Source of the DNA: Aliiglaciecola sp. M165
Lineage (GTDB): Bacteria > Pseudomonadota > Gammaproteobacteria > Enterobacterales > Alteromonadaceae
NCBI RefSeq assembly: GCF_007197995.1
Contig: NZ_VKKH01000005.1
Coordinates: 301,600-365,599, forward strand
Reading direction: 5' to 3'
DNA: 64,000 bases
The position numbers were made by a program, and so were the translations under genes. This document shows positions 1 through 9,081 of this stretch, in pieces. The number at the start of each line of letters is the position of its first letter. Position 1 is the first letter of the stretch. The notes under the pieces were generated by a model. That model was not told where the DNA came from. It made no database searches and was given only the letters and a program-made list of their open reading frames with translations.

Positions 1-523
1 TTAAACCCAATTTATCATTGAAAAATAGTTTTTCAATTAGCAGCCAATCGGAAGATATTAAGAAGTGCTCGCCCTCTTCAAATCCCAATTTTTTAAAGTA
101 CTTATGAGTAATATCATCTTTGGTGACAGCAATTTTAAACGCAGCGACATCTTCTTCCCTTTTCAGTTGTATATCTTCTCTGCTTTTAAGACCGAATAAC
201 GAGTAAGTGGCCGTTGCCATGGGTGCAACCCAGGTAAATTGTTTTTCACGCTCAGGTGTGCGGACGATGGGGAATATAAAGGTGTTTTGTTGTTCTGAGG
301 CAATCTTGAAAGAGCGAGCCCATGGATAAAGTTCTACACCCGGAAAAGGTAAGTTTGATTGCGTAAATACCTTTTTTAGCTGCTCAATATTTTTGCCTAC
401 TACCTGCTCACCGTCATAGTACTGATAAGGTGGCATCACTTCGGAGACCAATCGCAATTTTGGTAAATCCTGAGCTATCCCTAAGCAAGAAAAAACATAG
501 ATCAAGCCGACTACAAGACGCAT
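1..523 (-). CDS. Periplasmic solute-binding protein (SBP_bac_3-like), 3' end outside window
   Basis: The reading frame opens at an ATG at 523 and stays open to the window edge, so only the first 174 codons are visible. The N-terminus is a short signal peptide (MRLVVGLIYVFSCLGIAQ). It is followed by a sequence typical of family 3 extracellular solute-binding proteins: a VMPPYQYYDG stretch near residue 30, then a VELYPWARSF stretch and a FPIVRTPERE motif in the first lobe. Such proteins bind amino acids or similar small solutes in the periplasm; many marine copies are orphans without transporter genes. No clear ribosome binding site precedes the start. It follows the S10 operon in the same direction but lies beyond that operon's terminator, so it is probably transcribed separately. 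The substrate cannot be told. Confidence 0.8.
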   Translation of the reverse strand, partial: MRLVVGLIYVFSCLGIAQDLPKLRLVSEVMPPYQYYDGEQVVGKNIEQLKKVFTQSNLPFPGVELYPWARSFKIASEQQNTFIFPIVRTPEREKQFTWVAPMATATYSLFGLKSREDIQLKREEDVAAFKIAVTKDDITHKYFKKLGFEEGEHFLISSDWLLIEKLFFNDKLGL

Positions 524-631
524 AAATTCAACAACAAGACAAAATATAAAGGTAGCAAACAAATCTATTTTTTGAAGTACAAAAGTGACAATAATTAGCT
601 TAGTTAAAGCACTTAATTTGTCACGCGGATC

Positions 632-667
632 AAAAAAGGCGCGTCTCTTGCGAGAAGCGCCTTTTTT
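632..667 (-). terminator. Rho-independent terminator of the S10 operon
   Basis: A GGCGC/GCGCC stem (638-642 with 657-661) is flanked by six A and six T, so it can act in both directions. It lies just after the rpsQ stop codon and closes the S10 operon, where other gammaproteobacteria would continue into rplN. Confidence 0.9.
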
Positions 668-685
668 ACTAAAGTCTAAAGCCTA

Positions 686-943
686 TTAAGCTTGAGCTTT
701 GTCTACTACGTCTACCAACATCCAGTTTTTGGACTTAGACAAAGGACGACATTCACGAATTGTTACTACGTCACCTTCGTTACATTGGTTAGATTCGTCG
801 TGAGCGTGAAGCTTAGTAGAACGCTTTTGGAACTTCCCATAGATAGGGTGTTTTACAAAACGTTCTACAACAACAGTGATGGTTTTATCCATCTTGTTGC
901 TTACCACACGACCGCGAACTGTACGAATTTTTTGTTCAGTCAT
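686..943 (-). CDS. rpsQ: 30S ribosomal protein S17
   Basis: The 85-residue product matches the usual length and sequence of bacterial S17. It begins with the [18 protein letters not shown] segment and has the central KHPIYGKF block. S17 is a primary 16S rRNA binding protein of the small subunit body. It is the last gene of the S10 operon and its start overlaps the rpmC stop by one base. A strong terminator follows, and the rplN gene expected next is absent here. Confidence 0.98.
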   Translation of the reverse strand: MTEQKIRTVRGRVVSNKMDKTITVVVERFVKHPIYGKFQKRSTKLHAHDESNQCNEGDVVTIRECRPLSKSKNWMLVDVVDKAQA

Positions 944-1134
944 TAGCTATCAGCCTTTTCAGTCAGAATGGTTTTAACACGCGCGATGTTACGACGCACT
1001 TTACGTAGTTGGTCAGTTTTTTCCAACTGGCCAGTACTGTGCTGCATACGTAGGTTGAATTGTTCACGAAGCAAGTTAATTAGCTCTGCGTTCAACTCTT
1101 CTACGTTTTTTTCTTTCAGTTCAGTCGTTTTCAT
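943..1134 (-). CDS. rpmC: 50S ribosomal protein L29
   Basis: A 63-residue basic, helical protein with the L29 core [20 protein letters not shown]29 lies near the polypeptide exit tunnel, next to L23, where trigger factor and SRP dock. The gene overlaps rplP upstream and rpsQ downstream by one base each, the usual coupled arrangement in S10 operons. Confidence 0.98.
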   Translation of the reverse strand: MKTTELKEKNVEELNAELINLLREQFNLRMQHSTGQLEKTDQLRKVRRNIARVKTILTEKADS

Positions 1135-1547
1135 TACATCACCGTCCGAGTTACAAAGGTTGTTTTAAATGGCAATTTAGCCGCTGCCAATTCAAACGCT
1201 TCGCGAGCCAATGCTTCTGGAACACCTTCCATTTCATATAGCACACGACCTGGTTGAATTTGGCATACCCAGTACTCAACGTTACCTTTACCTTTACCTT
1301 GACGCACTTCTAGAGGCTTCTCAGTAATTGGCTTGTCAGGGAAAACTCGAATCCAAATTTTACCTTGACGTTTAACGTGACGAGTCATAGCACGACGTGC
1401 TGCTTCGATTTGACGTGCAGTCATACGACCACGACCAATCGATTTCAGACCGTAAGTACCGAAACTAACTTTACCGCCCGCAACTGCTGTGCCGCGGTTG
1501 CGACCTTTATGCATTTTGCGGAACTTCATACGTTTAGGTTGTAACAT
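1134..1547 (-). CDS. rplP: 50S ribosomal protein L16
   Basis: A 137-residue product with the L16 opening [19 protein letters not shown] and the conserved RQGKGKG and VEYWV blocks. L16 binds 23S rRNA at the central protuberance and helps organise the A-site and peptidyl transferase centre. Length and position between rpsC and rpmC are canonical. It overlaps rpmC by one base and starts five bases after the rpsC stop. Confidence 0.98.
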   Translation of the reverse strand: MLQPKRMKFRKMHKGRNRGTAVAGGKVSFGTYGLKSIGRGRMTARQIEAARRAMTRHVKRQGKIWIRVFPDKPITEKPLEVRQGKGKGNVEYWVCQIQPGRVLYEMEGVPEALAREAFELAAAKLPFKTTFVTRTVM

Positions 1548-1552
1548 AACTA

Positions 1553-2254
1553 TTAGCCCTCACGCTTAGCAGAACGGCCTTTCTTCTTAGGTGCTGGAGC
1601 AGGTTGCTCTTGTGTAAGAGGCAATCCGCCTAATACTTCACCTTTGAAGATCCAAACTTTAACGCCGATGATGCCGTATTGAGTCAAAGCTTCAGATGTT
1701 GCATAGTCGATATCAGCACGGAAAGTGTGTAGTGGTACACGACCTTCACGATACCATTCTGAACGTGCAATCTCAGCACCGCCCAAACGACCGCTTACTT
1801 CTACTTTGATACCCTTAGCACCTAGACGCATTGCGTTTTGAACAGCACGTTTCATTGCACGGCGGAACATAACACGACGTTCCAGCTGGCTAGAAATGCT
1901 GTCAGCAACAAGCTGGCCATCTAGTTCAGGTTTACGCACTTCAGCAATGTTGATCTGAGCTGGCACACCGGCTAGCTTAGATACGTGCTTGCGAAGCTTC
2001 TCTACATCTTCACCTTTTTTACCGATAACAACACCAGGGCGAGCAGTGTGAATAGTCACACGAATGCTTTTTGCTGGGCGCTCGATAACGATTTTAGATA
2101 GAGACGCGTTTTTCAATTCTTTTGTTAGGTATTTACGTACCTGATGATCATTAAACAGGTTGTCTGCATATTCCGCTGTGTTAGCGTACCAAGTAGACGT
2201 CCATGGTTTGCTGATACCCAGGCGTATACCTGTAGGATGTACCTTCTGTCCCAT
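1553..2254 (-). CDS. rpsC: 30S ribosomal protein S3
   Basis: A 233-residue S3 with the [15 protein letters not shown]-terminus, a KH domain containing the [17 protein letters not shown] segment (about residues 75-91), and a C-terminal S3 domain with the [13 protein letters not shown] motif. S3 sits at the mRNA entry channel of the 30S head and has helicase-related roles with S4 and S5. The extreme C-terminus is a lysine- and proline-rich tail, usual for the family. Confidence 0.98.
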   Translation of the reverse strand: MGQKVHPTGIRLGISKPWTSTWYANTAEYADNLFNDHQVRKYLTKELKNASLSKIVIERPAKSIRVTIHTARPGVVIGKKGEDVEKLRKHVSKLAGVPAQINIAEVRKPELDGQLVADSISSQLERRVMFRRAMKRAVQNAMRLGAKGIKVEVSGRLGGAEIARSEWYREGRVPLHTFRADIDYATSEALTQYGIIGVKVWIFKGEVLGGLPLTQEQPAPAPKKKGRSAKREG

Positions 2255-2263
2255 TACAATCTC

Positions 2264-2593
2264 CTAGTCCGCTACTACAACAGTGATATGACTGCTGCGT
2301 TTAAAGATACGATCAGCTCGGCCTTTGGCTCGGGTCTTGATACGCTTCATAGTTGGGCCTTCATCAACAAAGATTTTTGCGACAGTCAACTCATCGATGT
2401 CTGCGCCTTCGTTGTGTTCGGCGTTCGCAATCGCAGACTCTAGTACTTTTTTGACTAGAGCAGCGCTTTTCTTAGGACTGTAAGACAGAACTTCAAGCGC
2501 CTTTTCTACGTGTAAACCGCGAATTTGATCTGCTACCAAGCGTGCTTTTTGAGCCGAAGAACGGGCAAAACGATGTTTAGCTAAAGCTTCCAT
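2264..2593 (-). CDS. rplV: 50S ribosomal protein L22
   Basis: A 109-residue L22 with the [20 protein letters not shown] opening and the [16 protein letters not shown] beta-hairpin that lines the exit tunnel. That hairpin is where macrolide-resistance changes map in other bacteria; none is evident here. Spacing to rpsS upstream is 11 bases. Confidence 0.98.
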   Translation of the reverse strand: MEALAKHRFARSSAQKARLVADQIRGLHVEKALEVLSYSPKKSAALVKKVLESAIANAEHNEGADIDELTVAKIFVDEGPTMKRIKTRAKGRADRIFKRSSHITVVVAD

Positions 2594-2604
2594 AATTTTT
2601 CCTC

Positions 2605-2880
2605 TTATCTCTTCGCTTTCTTATCCGCGACATGGCCGCGGTAAGTACGCGTTGGAGCAAATTCGCCCAACTTATGGCCAACCATTTCGTCACTGACGAA
2701 AACAGGAACGTGCTGGCGACCGTTATGGACCGCAATGGTCAACCCAATCATATCTGGGATGATCATGGAGCGACGAGACCAAGTTTTAATTGGTTTCTTT
2801 TCGCCCTTTTCCACTGCAGCCTCTACCTTCTTCAGCAAGTGCAGGTCGATAAATGGACCTTTCTTGAGAGAACGTGGCAT
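2605..2880 (-). CDS. rpsS: 30S ribosomal protein S19
   Basis: A 91-residue S19 starting [12 protein letters not shown] and containing the [14 protein letters not shown] and [16 protein letters not shown] blocks. S19 forms a complex with S13 in the 30S head and contacts the A-site tRNA region. Canonical length and operon position; a purine-rich ribosome binding site lies in the 15-base gap after rplB. Confidence 0.98.
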   Translation of the reverse strand: MPRSLKKGPFIDLHLLKKVEAAVEKGEKKPIKTWSRRSMIIPDMIGLTIAVHNGRQHVPVFVSDEMVGHKLGEFAPTRTYRGHVADKKAKR

Positions 2881-2895
2881 GGTGAATCCTCGCTG

Positions 2896-3720
2896 TTACT
2901 TGTTACGACGACGTACGATAAGCTTATCGGTACGCTTGTTACTACGGGTTTTCTTACCCTTAGTCGGGACACCCCAAGGTGTAACTGGATGACGGCCACC
3001 AGAGGTACGACCTTCACCACCACCATGTGGGTGATCTACTGGGTTCATGGCTACACCACGAACTGTTGGGCGGATACCGCGCCAACGTGTTGCACCAGCT
3101 TTACCTAGTGAACGAAGCATGTGCTCTGCGTTACCGACTTCACCAATGGTGGCGCGGCAATCAGCCAATACTTTACGTACTTCACCAGAACGCAGACGAA
3201 GTGTTACATAACCTTCGGCACGCGCTAAGATTTGTGCATATTGTCCTGCTGAACGAGCCATTTGCGCGCCTTTACCAGGCTTCATTTCAATGGCGTGTAC
3301 AGTTGTACCCACTGGAATGTTGCGCATAGGCATTGCATTACCCGCTTTAATTGGCGCATCAGCACCAGACTGGATAGCCTGACCTGCTTGAGCACCTTTC
3401 GGAGCAAGAATATAACGACGCTCACCATCAGCATAAAGCACAAGTGCAATGTTAGCTGAACGGTTAGGATCGTATTCCAAACGTTCAATTTTGGCTGGAA
3501 TGCCGTCTTTGTTACGTTTGAAGTCAATAATACGATAGTGCTGTTTGTGTCCACCACCAATGTGACGCACGGTAATGCGACCATTGTTGTTACGACCACC
3601 AGACTTACTGTTCTTTTCAAGCAACGGTGCGTAAGGCGCGCCTTTATGTAGATCAGGGTTTACAACCTGAACTACGTGACGACGACCTGCAGAAGTCGGC
3701 TTAGCTTTCAATAATGGCAT
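2896..3720 (-). CDS. rplB: 50S ribosomal protein L2
   Basis: A 274-residue L2 with an OB-fold N-terminal domain ([21 protein letters not shown]) and a C-terminal SH3-like domain. The C-terminal signature is [18 protein letters not shown], whose conserved histidine lies near the peptidyl transferase centre. L2 is a primary 23S rRNA binder needed for subunit association. Position between rplW and rpsS is canonical. Confidence 0.98.
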   Translation of the reverse strand: MPLLKAKPTSAGRRHVVQVVNPDLHKGAPYAPLLEKNSKSGGRNNNGRITVRHIGGGHKQHYRIIDFKRNKDGIPAKIERLEYDPNRSANIALVLYADGERRYILAPKGAQAGQAIQSGADAPIKAGNAMPMRNIPVGTTVHAIEMKPGKGAQMARSAGQYAQILARAEGYVTLRLRSGEVRKVLADCRATIGEVGNAEHMLRSLGKAGATRWRGIRPTVRGVAMNPVDHPHGGGEGRTSGGRHPVTPWGVPTKGKKTRSNKRTDKLIVRRRNK

Positions 3721-3734
3721 ATCTAATCCCCTTC

Positions 3735-4037
3735 CTACTCTGCGCCACCGACGAAGTCGATGTCTTGACCTTCTTTAAGCACTACATATGCTTTTTTCCA
3801 GTCGCTACGCTTGCCAAAAGACTGACCGTGACGTTTGGTTTTACCCTTCACGTTCAAGGTACGAACATTGTTTACTTCAACTTCGAAAAGTTTTTCAACA
3901 GCAGCTTTGATTTCAGCTTTGTTCGCGTCTTTCACGACTTTGAACACAACAGTGTTGTTGCCTTCAGCAGCCATGGTTGATTTTTCAGAAACATGTGGTG
4001 CAAGTAGCACCTTTAGTAAACGCTCTTCAGAGATCAT
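3735..4037 (-). CDS. rplW: 50S ribosomal protein L23
   Basis: A 100-residue L23 starting [21 protein letters not shown]23 surrounds the exit tunnel and is the main docking site for trigger factor and SRP. The gene overlaps the end of rplD by four bases (ATGA), which implies translational coupling. Confidence 0.98.
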   Translation of the reverse strand: MISEERLLKVLLAPHVSEKSTMAAEGNNTVVFKVVKDANKAEIKAAVEKLFEVEVNNVRTLNVKGKTKRHGQSFGKRSDWKKAYVVLKEGQDIDFVGGAE

Positions 4038-4642
4038 GCTAATGCCTCCTCTAGCTGTTTAACCGCATCGGCAGTGATTAACACTTTTTCGAATGCGATT
4101 AAGCTTACTGGGTCGATGCCTTGAACATCGCGAACGTCAACTTTATACAAGTTACGAGCAGCTAAGAACAAGTTCTCTTCTACTTCTGGCGTTACGATTA
4201 GCACGTCGTTTAGCTCAAGTTCATTAAGCTTAGCAACCAATACTTTAGTTTTAGGTGCATCAACACCGAATTTCTCTACCACAATCAAGCGATCTTGACG
4301 TACCAATTCAGAAAGGATGCTACGGATAGCTCCACGGTACATCTTTTTGTTCACTTTTTGACTGTGATCTTGTGGTTTGGCTGCAAATGCACGGCCACCA
4401 CCAACCCAGATTGGGCTGCGGATTGTACCGGCACGGGCACGACCAGTACCCTTTTGACGCCAAGGCTTTTTACCACCGCCTCTAACTTCAGAGCGTGTTT
4501 TTTGCGCTTTAGAACCCTGACGAGCTCCAGCACCGAAGGCAACTACTACTTGATGTACTAGTGCTTCGTTAAAATCACGTCCAAAGGTCGCTTCGGAGAC
4601 TTCAAGAGCGCTGTTCGCGTCTTTCAATACTAATTCCATCAC
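4034..4642 (-). CDS. rplD: 50S ribosomal protein L4
   Basis: A 202-residue L4 with the conserved loop [20 protein letters not shown] reaching the exit tunnel. In Escherichia coli L4 also represses its own operon by binding the rpsJ leader, causing termination at a U-tract hairpin and blocking translation. A matching leader hairpin is visible upstream of rpsJ here, so the same feedback is likely. The ATG is preceded by a suitable purine-rich site in the 15-base gap from rplC. Confidence 0.98.
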   Translation of the reverse strand: MMELVLKDANSALEVSEATFGRDFNEALVHQVVVAFGAGARQGSKAQKTRSEVRGGGKKPWRQKGTGRARAGTIRSPIWVGGGRAFAAKPQDHSQKVNKKMYRGAIRSILSELVRQDRLIVVEKFGVDAPKTKVLVAKLNELELNDVLIVTPEVEENLFLAARNLYKVDVRDVQGIDPVSLIAFEKVLITADAVKQLEEALA

Positions 4643-4657
4643 TTAACTCCCCAGACG

Positions 4658-5296
4658 TTACGCTTTAACTGCAGGCTTGACGATAACATCGCCGCCTGGA
4701 GCGCCAGGTACGGCACCTTTAACTAGAAGAAGGTTATTCTCAGCGTCAACACGTACAACTTCCAAAGATTGGGTAGTGACTTGGACGTTACCAAGTTGAC
4801 CAGCCATTTTTTTACCTTTGAAAACTTTACCTGGTGATTGGTTTTGACCAATTGAACCAGGAGCACGGTGAGATATTGAGTTACCGTGAGTCATACGTTG
4901 ATGGCTGAAGTTCCAGCGTTTAATACCGCCTTGGAAACCTTTACCTTTAGAAGTACCCGCGACATCAACTTTTGTAGTGTCTGCAAAGATTTCAACAGTG
5001 ATTTCACTACCTACTTCAATGCCTTCACCTTCGTTGCCGTCTAAACGGAACTCCCATAAACCGCGGCCCGCTTCCACGCCAGCTTTTGCAAAATGACCCG
5101 CAGCAGCTTTATTAACGCGGTTTGCTTTTTTATCGCCAGCAGTAACTTGCAGCGCGCGATACCCATCTGTTTCATCAGTACGCAACTGAGTAACACGGTT
5201 TGGGGTCGCTTCTATAACAGTCACAGGAATAGACACACCATCTTCAGTGAAGATGCGAGTCATACCTACTTTACGACCGATAAGACCAATCGCCAT
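4658..5296 (-). CDS. rplC: 50S ribosomal protein L3
   Basis: A 212-residue L3 starting [16 protein letters not shown]. It contains the central extension with the [19 protein letters not shown] loop, whose glutamine is methylated by PrmB in enterobacteria. L3 is an early assembly protein of 23S rRNA. Canonical position between rpsJ and rplD. Confidence 0.98.
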   Translation of the reverse strand: MAIGLIGRKVGMTRIFTEDGVSIPVTVIEATPNRVTQLRTDETDGYRALQVTAGDKKANRVNKAAAGHFAKAGVEAGRGLWEFRLDGNEGEGIEVGSEITVEIFADTTKVDVAGTSKGKGFQGGIKRWNFSHQRMTHGNSISHRAPGSIGQNQSPGKVFKGKKMAGQLGNVQVTTQSLEVVRVDAENNLLLVKGAVPGAPGGDVIVKPAVKA

Positions 5297-5314
5297 TGTT
5301 AAAACCCTCTCTTG

Positions 5315-5629
<315 letters not shown>

Positions 5630-5650
5630 TTAAGCTCCAACCGAAAGAAC

Positions 5651-5693
5651 AAAAAAAACCATCCACACCAACCTTCTATTAGGTGGGAGGATG
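5651..5693 (-). promoter_or_regulatory. S10 leader attenuator hairpin (L4-responsive type)
   Basis: In the rpsJ transcript a hairpin closed by CATCC/GGATG and an inner CACC/GGTG (between 5660 and 5693) is followed directly by eight U (5651-5658). The sequence then runs CGGTTGGAGC up to the rpsJ start region. This is the arrangement of the E. coli S10 leader hairpin where L4 stimulates termination. A second, GC-rich dyad (GACCCC...GGGGTC, 5707-5723) lies upstream in the same leader. The hairpins are seen in the sequence; L4 control is inferred from the family. Confidence 0.8.
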
Positions 5694-5822
5694 CATGTAA
5701 ACCGATGACCCCCAATTGGGGTCTTGTTCATAATATTTTCAGGACTTAGATGACGTTTCTGCTTGCGCGTCGCGTTATCCGTCGTTCCGAAAATCACTAC
5801 CCATCTGGGCAAGTGGGCGCGA

Positions 5823-5850
5823 ATTATACATGGATTGGCAAACTATGCAA
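5823..5850 (-). promoter_or_regulatory. Sigma-70 promoter of the S10 operon
   Basis: On the minus strand a perfect TATAAT (5823-5828) lies 16 bases after TTGCAT (5845-5850). The bases after the -10 are GC-rich (TCGCGCCC), the type of discriminator that makes ribosomal promoters sensitive to ppGpp. The predicted start is near 5815. Confidence 0.8.
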
Positions 5851-5872
5851 TGACTAATTGTCTTTAATGTGT

Positions 5873-6206
5873 TCAATTTGCAAATACGTAAGTAGATTCT
5901 GTTACTGTGGGGGCAGATCCATGAAACGAGAGCAAGTTTACCTCTACTAATGCAGATGGCGGCATTTTAATCAGATTTTGAGCACTAATGACAAGGCCAG
6001 TTTCACTTTTCGCCACCATACCGTATATTATATTTACCGTGTCGGGCTTGAATTTTTGATGTATAAGTGAAGACAAACAATACTTGGCCGTACACTATTT
6101 TAAACCGTGATAATTCCGTTGACTGTCATCTACAAGAAAAACATGGGTTTTGTTAACGATTACACTCGGTTATAGTTAGGTTTGGAACAATAAATTGATG
6201 TAGTAC
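5873..6206. other. Intergenic stretch without a supported gene
   Basis: Between the S10 promoter and the divergent ATPase gene I see no convincing gene. A minus-strand frame of 67 codons (5873-6076) exists, but its only upstream start is TTG without a ribosome binding site and the product resembles nothing I know. The plus-strand promoter of the ATPase gene must lie here; a TATAGT at about 6173 is a possible -10. Confidence 0.5.
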
Positions 6207-8429
6207 ATGACAACAGAACTGGTTATTGAAGACGCCCTACAAAAAATCGACAAATTGTTGGAGGCACATCCGTCACTGATGGACGCCTATCAGCAATTAG
6301 AACCGATGATTTTAGGCTTGTTTGAAGCTCAGCGTATGAGTATTTTCCAGCGTCGTCGGCAGCACCAAGATTTGGTTGCTCGATTCAAAACTGGCAAAGA
6401 AACCCGCGAGATAAAGGTTCCAATAAGCCCACAGTCAATTGCGGGCTATGTTGCTCTAAGCCAAAAACCGCTCTTGATTTCAGACCCTTACAATGCGCAA
6501 GAGCTGGCTGAAATACATCCCAGACTAAAGTTTGCCGATAAATTCGATAAAAAAAGTACCTTCAAAACCGAAAACATTATTTGTGTGCCCATTCTAAATG
6601 CAGGGGTATTGATGGGTGTTTTACAGATAATAAACAAAAAAGTGGGTTCTTTTGCGGATGCCGATTTACGCCTGGCAAACTCCTTGTCTGAAATTCTTGG
6701 CAATAAATTCCGTTACGAACTGGGTGGCACGAGTAACCCGTTCGATTATTTAGTTCACCGCAACCTAGTTTCAGAAAAAGATTTAAAGCAGTTTGCTGAA
6801 TCCAGCAGAGACATGCGGCAAGTAGTCCAGCGCTTAGTCTCTGAAGCGAGGATCCCAGAAGACGAGTTGGGTAATGCGTTGTCTGTGCACTACCAAGTTC
6901 CTTATATCAGCTATTTACCTGAGAAATATCATGTACTGCAAAGCGGCAGTAAGATGAACCTATCTTACCTAAAACGCAATTTTGTAGCGGTATTGGCTGA
7001 CGCCGCTGAGAATCCTATTGTACTGATGGCGGAACCAAACAATGCTGCGCTGTTGATGGAAATCGAAAGCGCTTTGGGGATAGAAAGTTATGAGATATCC
7101 GTCGCTTTACCCAACCAGGTTTTACAGTATCTTGGTGCAGGTTCTGGCGGCGGCACGCCAGGCGAAATGGACGAAATCCTGGATGAGATTGGTACTAGTG
7201 CCGAAGAATTAGACGACAATAATGAAGAAATGTCGGACGATGCACCTGCGGTGGTTCGCCTGGTCAGCCGCGTATTGCACGATGCCAAGCGCCTCAACGC
7301 ATCGGATATTCATGTGGATCCAGAAAAAGGTGGCCCAACTCGAGTCCGCATGAGAGTGGATGGTGTGTGCCGCGATATCACGCAAGTGCCAGCCTCTCAC
7401 CACAGTGCCGTGATTGCCCGTATTAAAATAATGTCAAACCTGAACATTGCAGAAAAGCGCGTGCCGCAAGACGGCAAGCTGGCGTTCAAAATGTCCGGGC
7501 AAATGGTCGAAGTGCGTGTTGCCACCATACCAACGGTAGCGGGCGAAGGTGTGGTTATGCGGATTTTGGCCTCAGGTGGTGCCCTGCCCATCGAAAAGAT
7601 GAATATTGCGCCAAGAAATATGACCATGCTCCGAGATATGATCAAAAAACCACACGGTATTTTGCTCGTGGTTGGTCCGACAGGTTCGGGTAAAACGACA
7701 ACCCTGCACGCTATTTTAGGTTATCTCAACACACCCGACAAAAAGATTTGGACAGCAGAAGACCCAGTCGAAATCACGCAACCTGGGCTTCAGCAAGTGC
7801 AAGTGAGCCCTAAAATTGGTTTCACCTTTGCCAATGCATTAAGAGCCTTCTTGCGTGCTGACCCCGACATTATCCTAATTGGTGAAATGCGGGATAAAGA
7901 AACTGCCCACGCCGGTATTGAAGCTTCGTTAACAGGTCACTTGGTATTATCTACCCTTCACACCAACTCAGCACCAGAAACCATTACCCGTTTGCTCGAT
8001 TTGGGATTGGATCCGGTTAACTTCTCAGATGCCTGTGTAGGGATAATGGCACAGCGATTGATACGTACTCTTTGTCCAAATTGTAAAGAAGCCTATGAAG
8101 CCAGTGAAACCGATATGAGCTTTATTAAACGGCAGTATGGCGAAGAATATATTGCTGAGCTAAATTTGCCTGAACCTTTGATGCTGCATCGTCCAAAAGG
8201 TTGTGACGATTGCGGTGATACCGGCTACAAAGGCAGGACAGGTGTGCATGAGCTGCTGGGCATGACCCCAGATCTTCGCTCTTTGGTATATAAAGAAGAA
8301 ACCGTATCTGCGATGAAAGCCCAAGCCATGAAAGATGGCATGCGTACTTTGACCCAAGATGGCATTTATAAAGTCATTAAGGGTGATACCGATATTGCTC
8401 AGGTGCAAATTATCAGTGGTGCGGATTGA
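6207..8429 (+). CDS. GAF-domain PilB/GspE-type secretion ATPase
   Basis: A 740-residue ATPase of the type II secretion / type IV pilus extension family. Residues about 20-165 look like a GAF domain, followed by a divergent N-terminal GspE/MshE-type domain (about 175-310). The catalytic core has Walker A GPTGSGKTTT near 490-498, a Walker B region DPDIILIGEMRD near 552-563 with the HTN-type histidine box after it, and a zinc module with CPNC near 623 and CDDC near 666. The family hexamerises at the inner membrane and powers pseudopilus or pilus assembly. No pilin, GspF or secretin genes are nearby, so it is an orphan. The GAF domain suggests that a small ligand or protein partner gates the motor. 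It stands alone, divergent from the S10 operon. Confidence 0.9.
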   Translation: MTTELVIEDALQKIDKLLEAHPSLMDAYQQLEPMILGLFEAQRMSIFQRRRQHQDLVARFKTGKETREIKVPISPQSIAGYVALSQKPLLISDPYNAQELAEIHPRLKFADKFDKKSTFKTENIICVPILNAGVLMGVLQIINKKVGSFADADLRLANSLSEILGNKFRYELGGTSNPFDYLVHRNLVSEKDLKQFAESSRDMRQVVQRLVSEARIPEDELGNALSVHYQVPYISYLPEKYHVLQSGSKMNLSYLKRNFVAVLADAAENPIVLMAEPNNAALLMEIESALGIESYEISVALPNQVLQYLGAGSGGGTPGEMDEILDEIGTSAEELDDNNEEMSDDAPAVVRLVSRVLHDAKRLNASDIHVDPEKGGPTRVRMRVDGVCRDITQVPASHHSAVIARIKIMSNLNIAEKRVPQDGKLAFKMSGQMVEVRVATIPTVAGEGVVMRILASGGALPIEKMNIAPRNMTMLRDMIKKPHGILLVVGPTGSGKTTTLHAILGYLNTPDKKIWTAEDPVEITQPGLQQVQVSPKIGFTFANALRAFLRADPDIILIGEMRDKETAHAGIEASLTGHLVLSTLHTNSAPETITRLLDLGLDPVNFSDACVGIMAQRLIRTLCPNCKEAYEASETDMSFIKRQYGEEYIAELNLPEPLMLHRPKGCDDCGDTGYKGRTGVHELLGMTPDLRSLVYKEETVSAMKAQAMKDGMRTLTQDGIYKVIKGDTDIAQVQIISGAD

Positions 8430-8455
8430 TTTACTGGTTCTTTTAACTAGAGCGT

Positions 8456-8477
8456 GGAATTAAATTATTTTAATTCC
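8456..8477. terminator. AT-rich hairpin between convergent genes
   Basis: GGAATTAAA and TTTAATTCC form a perfect nine-base stem with a four-base loop, spanning the sixA stop codon. It has no GC clamp beyond two pairs and no clean U-tract, so it is at best a weak bidirectional terminator for the ATPase and sixA genes. Confidence 0.4.
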
Positions 8478-8979
8478 TGCCACTTTCCAGTGCCTTAGGT
8501 TTTAAGAAAGCCTTTAATTCAAAAGGGATAGCGGTGATATCTCTCCATCCTGCTTCTCTCTTAGCAATCAATTGCACGTAGCCACAGGTGGGAATATTTT
8601 CGATTTCACTACCGCTCAAGGCATTACAAAAATCAGTCAGCGCTGGATTGTGCCCAATTAATGTCACATCTGAGACCGAATCTTCAAGCTCTCGACACCA
8701 CTTGATCAAATCACTTTCGGAGAAACTATATAATCTCTGATCAGTTTTCCAGCGCAGCTCAACATCGGGCAAATGTTTTTTTATTCGTTCAATGGTCGAC
8801 TGCGCTCTTACTGCTGGACTGCAGTAGACATTGTTAAAAACAGAACCTGCAGCATTTATGTGTGGTGCCATTATTTGACATGCTCGAATTCCACGTGCAT
8901 TTAACGGTCTGTCGATATCCGCCAGTGACGGATTGTCCCAACTTGATTTTGCATGTCGAATTAAATGGATGGTTTTCAT
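8470..8979 (-). CDS. sixA: SixA-like histidine phosphatase
   Basis: A 169-residue member of the histidine phosphatase superfamily, branch COG2062. The N-terminal LIRHAKSSW carries the phospho-accepting histidine (residue 9), and the second catalytic histidine is in VTLIGHNPALTDF. E. coli SixA removes phosphate from histidine phosphotransfer proteins such as ArcB and PTS components. The RHAKSSW branch is less well studied, so the substrate here is open. It lies about 100 bases downstream of the ABC permease gene on the same strand, with an AT-rich hairpin at its end. Whether it serves the neighbouring two-component system is speculation. Confidence 0.8.
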   Translation of the reverse strand: MKTIHLIRHAKSSWDNPSLADIDRPLNARGIRACQIMAPHINAAGSVFNNVYCSPAVRAQSTIERIKKHLPDVELRWKTDQRLYSFSESDLIKWCRELEDSVSDVTLIGHNPALTDFCNALSGSEIENIPTCGYVQLIAKREAGWRDITAIPFELKAFLKPKALESGRN

Positions 8980-9081
8980 TTAGTTTTACCTCAAACGTGT
9001 GAATTCGTTCCTTATTTTGAGACAGGTTTCTATTCTTAGATAACCTGAACTCTGGATAATTCACACGTTATTCGTTATCGC

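Noticed and set aside
5873..6076. Minus-strand frame of 67 codons between rpsJ and the GspE-like gene
   Set aside because: Starts at TTG without a ribosome binding site, no resemblance to a known family, and it runs into the S10 promoter region.
8834..9064. Minus-strand frame of 76 codons overlapping the start of sixA
   Set aside because: Out of frame with sixA, which has clear catalytic motifs; codon content looks like a shadow of the leader.
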